From an uncultured Saprospiraceae bacterium (GTDB lineage Bacteria; Bacteroidota; Bacteroidia; Chitinophagales; Saprospiraceae): a stretch of 35,200 nt of DNA. Numbering within the stretch: position 1 is the stretch's first letter; each line of letters opens with the position of its first letter. Under the pieces are notes generated by a model. That model had not been told where the DNA came from. It searched no databases and was given only the letters and a program-made list of their open reading frames with translations. A program made the translations under genes and the position numbers. Where the stretch lies: contig CALIZI010000020.1 of the NCBI GenBank assembly GCA_938028705.1, positions 1 through 35,200 on the forward strand, written 5' to 3'. This document shows positions 33,933 to 35,200 of this stretch, in pieces.

Positions 33933-34886
33933 ATGAAATTATCTTTTGCAAAAGCTATCAATAGACCCGAAAACGCAAAGGGAAACATTATTTTTTTTCA
34001 TCCCGGAGGTTTACCGGCTAGAGGAATTTCCCAGATAGCTCAAAGTTTTCCTGCTTACAACTTCACGTATATAGAAATAAGACTTGTTTCAAGTTTTATA
34101 AATGCTTTTAGCCCCGAAGGAAAACAACTCAACTCTTTGACACAAATAGCACAGGAAATACTTTCAGAGATTTATGACAAAAATGACCTTCCCAGCCTTT
34201 TCTTAGGATGGTCTTTAGGTGGAGCTATTGCGTTTGAAGCAGCCCATTTATGGCAAGGAAGCAAAAAACCTGTTTTGTGTTTTTTGGACAGTACAGGTCC
34301 ACATGCTGCAGACTATTTTATTAGTAAGTGGTTTGGGGAAGCAAATTTTCAAGCATTCCTGAAAACAAGTGGTAAATCAACATTATCTGAATTAGATGCT
34401 TCAAAGTGGTTTTCATACTCTGACAAAGGGATGAATTTAAGTTTTATATCTAAATACTTCACTATGTATCTCAATGCACTAAGGGAAGTTAATATTCCAC
34501 TGAAACCACTCAACCATAGCCCCATTAGTCAGACTGATTTTATGACAGAACTCATGGAGGAGGCAATTAAATACGGTGCTTTTGATGAAAGTTTAAGCGC
34601 TGATGGGTTTTATAAAGTCTTTGAGGCTTATAAGGAAGGTATAATTATAAGTATGGTCATTATTATAAGCCACACCTATCAATATTATGACGGCACTTTG
34701 CTGCTTTTCAAAGCTGATAATAAAGACTTGGGAGATTCAAATGAGCCACCTTATATGGGGTGGCAAAAACTATTTTCCAAAATACATCCGGTTTCCGTGC
34801 CTTACGATCACTATGCCATATTAAGTAGTGAAGCTTCAGAAAAATACTTAATCAAAGAAATATCCGACTTGTTAGAAACTATTTAA
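33933..34886 (+). CDS. Type II thioesterase (alpha/beta hydrolase, PKS/NRPS associated)
   Basis: A 317-aa alpha/beta hydrolase with the TE nucleophile elbow GWSLGG (S94), an early FFHPGG oxyanion loop (21-26), a probable acid D119 (CFLDST) and catalytic H293 in VPYDHYAIL near the end. It is longer than the roughly 240-250 aa of typical editing thioesterases because of an insertion around 130-250, which may form a larger lid. It resembles thioesterase domains that hydrolyse acyl groups from carrier proteins. It is in line with the ACP gene (430 bp apart, with a MITE between), so it may release or proofread chains of the nearby synthase. The substrate is unknown. Confidence 0.83.
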   Translation: MKLSFAKAINRPENAKGNIIFFHPGGLPARGISQIAQSFPAYNFTYIEIRLVSSFINAFSPEGKQLNSLTQIAQEILSEIYDKNDLPSLFLGWSLGGAIAFEAAHLWQGSKKPVLCFLDSTGPHAADYFISKWFGEANFQAFLKTSGKSTLSELDASKWFSYSDKGMNLSFISKYFTMYLNALREVNIPLKPLNHSPISQTDFMTELMEEAIKYGAFDESLSADGFYKVFEAYKEGIIISMVIIISHTYQYYDGTLLLFKADNKDLGDSNEPPYMGWQKLFSKIHPVSVPYDHYAILSSEASEKYLIKEISDLLETI

Positions 34887-34887
34887 G

Positions 34888-35060
34888 ATTGGACTTTGGG
34901 CAAAATCGGAATTAGGAAATTAGGATCTTCGGTTTTAAATCGTAAGTAATTGATTATCAGGTATTTTATTTTATTAAGACTAAAAAAAAATTTAATTAAT
35001 TGATAAAAATCCCGATAACTATCGGGATACCTAATATCGAATTTCCTAATTCCCCAAAGG
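34888..35060. repeat. Second copy of the TTGGACTTTGG intergenic repeat
   Basis: It begins 2 bp after the thioesterase stop with ATTGGACTTTGGGCAAAAT and GGAATTAGGAAATTAGG, matching the element at 31970. It ends with CGAATTTCCTAATTCCCC. A perfect ATCCCGATA/TATCGGGAT hairpin (35009-35028) lies within and could stop transcription of the thioesterase gene, although no long T-run follows. Confidence 0.7.
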
Positions 35061-35111
35061 GGTGCATCTCAAATTGTCGCATATAGAAAAACGCAAAGTA
35101 TTGTTGTTGTC

Positions 35112-35186
35112 TTTCACGCAGAGGGCGCAGAGAACGCAGAGTATTGATTATCAGCCCTCTGCGTTCTCTGCGAACTCTGCGTGAAA
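35112..35186. repeat. TTTCACGCAGAG inverted repeat
   Basis: Arms of 30 nt (35112-35141 and 35157-35186) built on TTTCACGCAGAGGGCGCAGA pair with 28 of 30 matches around a 15-nt loop. Internally each arm repeats a CGCAGAG word. Repeats of this type are widespread in environmental bacterial genomes as intergenic hairpins. Much more GC-rich than its surroundings. Confidence 0.8.
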
Positions 35187-35200
35187 CAATTAATAAAAAT

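Overview
The window looks like a chromosomal segment from a Bacteroidota bacterium, possibly of the Saprospiria/Chitinophagia type. The grounds are an AT-rich genome with very AT-rich intergenic DNA full of short dispersed repeats, gene starts without clear Shine-Dalgarno sequences, a Bacteroidota-style LspA with an enlarged periplasmic loop, and a Bacteroidota-type arginine decarboxylase. The placement rests on gene style only. No rRNA, tRNA or CRISPR array was seen.

Layout. Positions 1-320 are about five tandem copies of a 62-bp AT-rich unit leading straight into pepT (+ strand). From there to 31680 every credible gene is on the minus strand. Positions 1.7-5.1 kb hold an SSAT-like acetyltransferase, a collapsed remnant of a probable TOPRIM-type gene, an AAA ATPase, a DUF3037-like protein and a HipA-like kinase, packed like an operon and resembling a defence/toxin module. 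A fadJ/fadB-type beta-oxidation fusion (5.1-7.3 kb) separates this from a second tight cluster (7.3-12.2 kb): SMC/Rad50-like ABC ATPase, 200-aa winged-helix-like protein, putative PD-(D/E)xK nuclease and DNA methyltransferase. That gene set resembles an ABC-three-component (ABC-3C) conflict system with an attached methyltransferase. Arginine decarboxylase, an AhpD/CMD-fold protein and lspA follow (12.3-15.5 kb), with a repeat-filled gap at 14.2-14.86 kb.

The centrepiece is a PUFA-synthase-like (Pfa / 'secondary lipid') gene cluster read leftward from 31680 to 15970. It encodes a PfaA-like megasynthase (KS-AT-ACP-ACP-KR-DH), a PfaB-PfaC-like fusion (degenerate KS, AT, then FabA-like DH-DH), a PfaD enoyl reductase, a Sfp-type phosphopantetheinyl transferase and a FAD/NAD(P) oxidoreductase with a membrane-spanning tail. 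The KS-CLF half of canonical PfaC is absent, so the whole system shows only one KS with a complete catalytic triad. Across a 1.6-kb divergent spacer, a stand-alone acyl carrier protein and a type II thioesterase are read rightward (33257-34886). They are plausible partners for priming, editing or release. Modular logic predicts a reduced or partly unsaturated lipid-like chain made by the two megasynthases and PfaD, with the carrier domains activated by the PPTase and the product then oxidised by the flavoprotein.

The cluster is surrounded by nested inverted-repeat elements. Two almost identical 250-bp MITE-like copies in inverted orientation bracket the stand-alone ACP gene. Two other hairpin elements sharing a TCGTCTGACA core lie at each end of the megasynthase operon.
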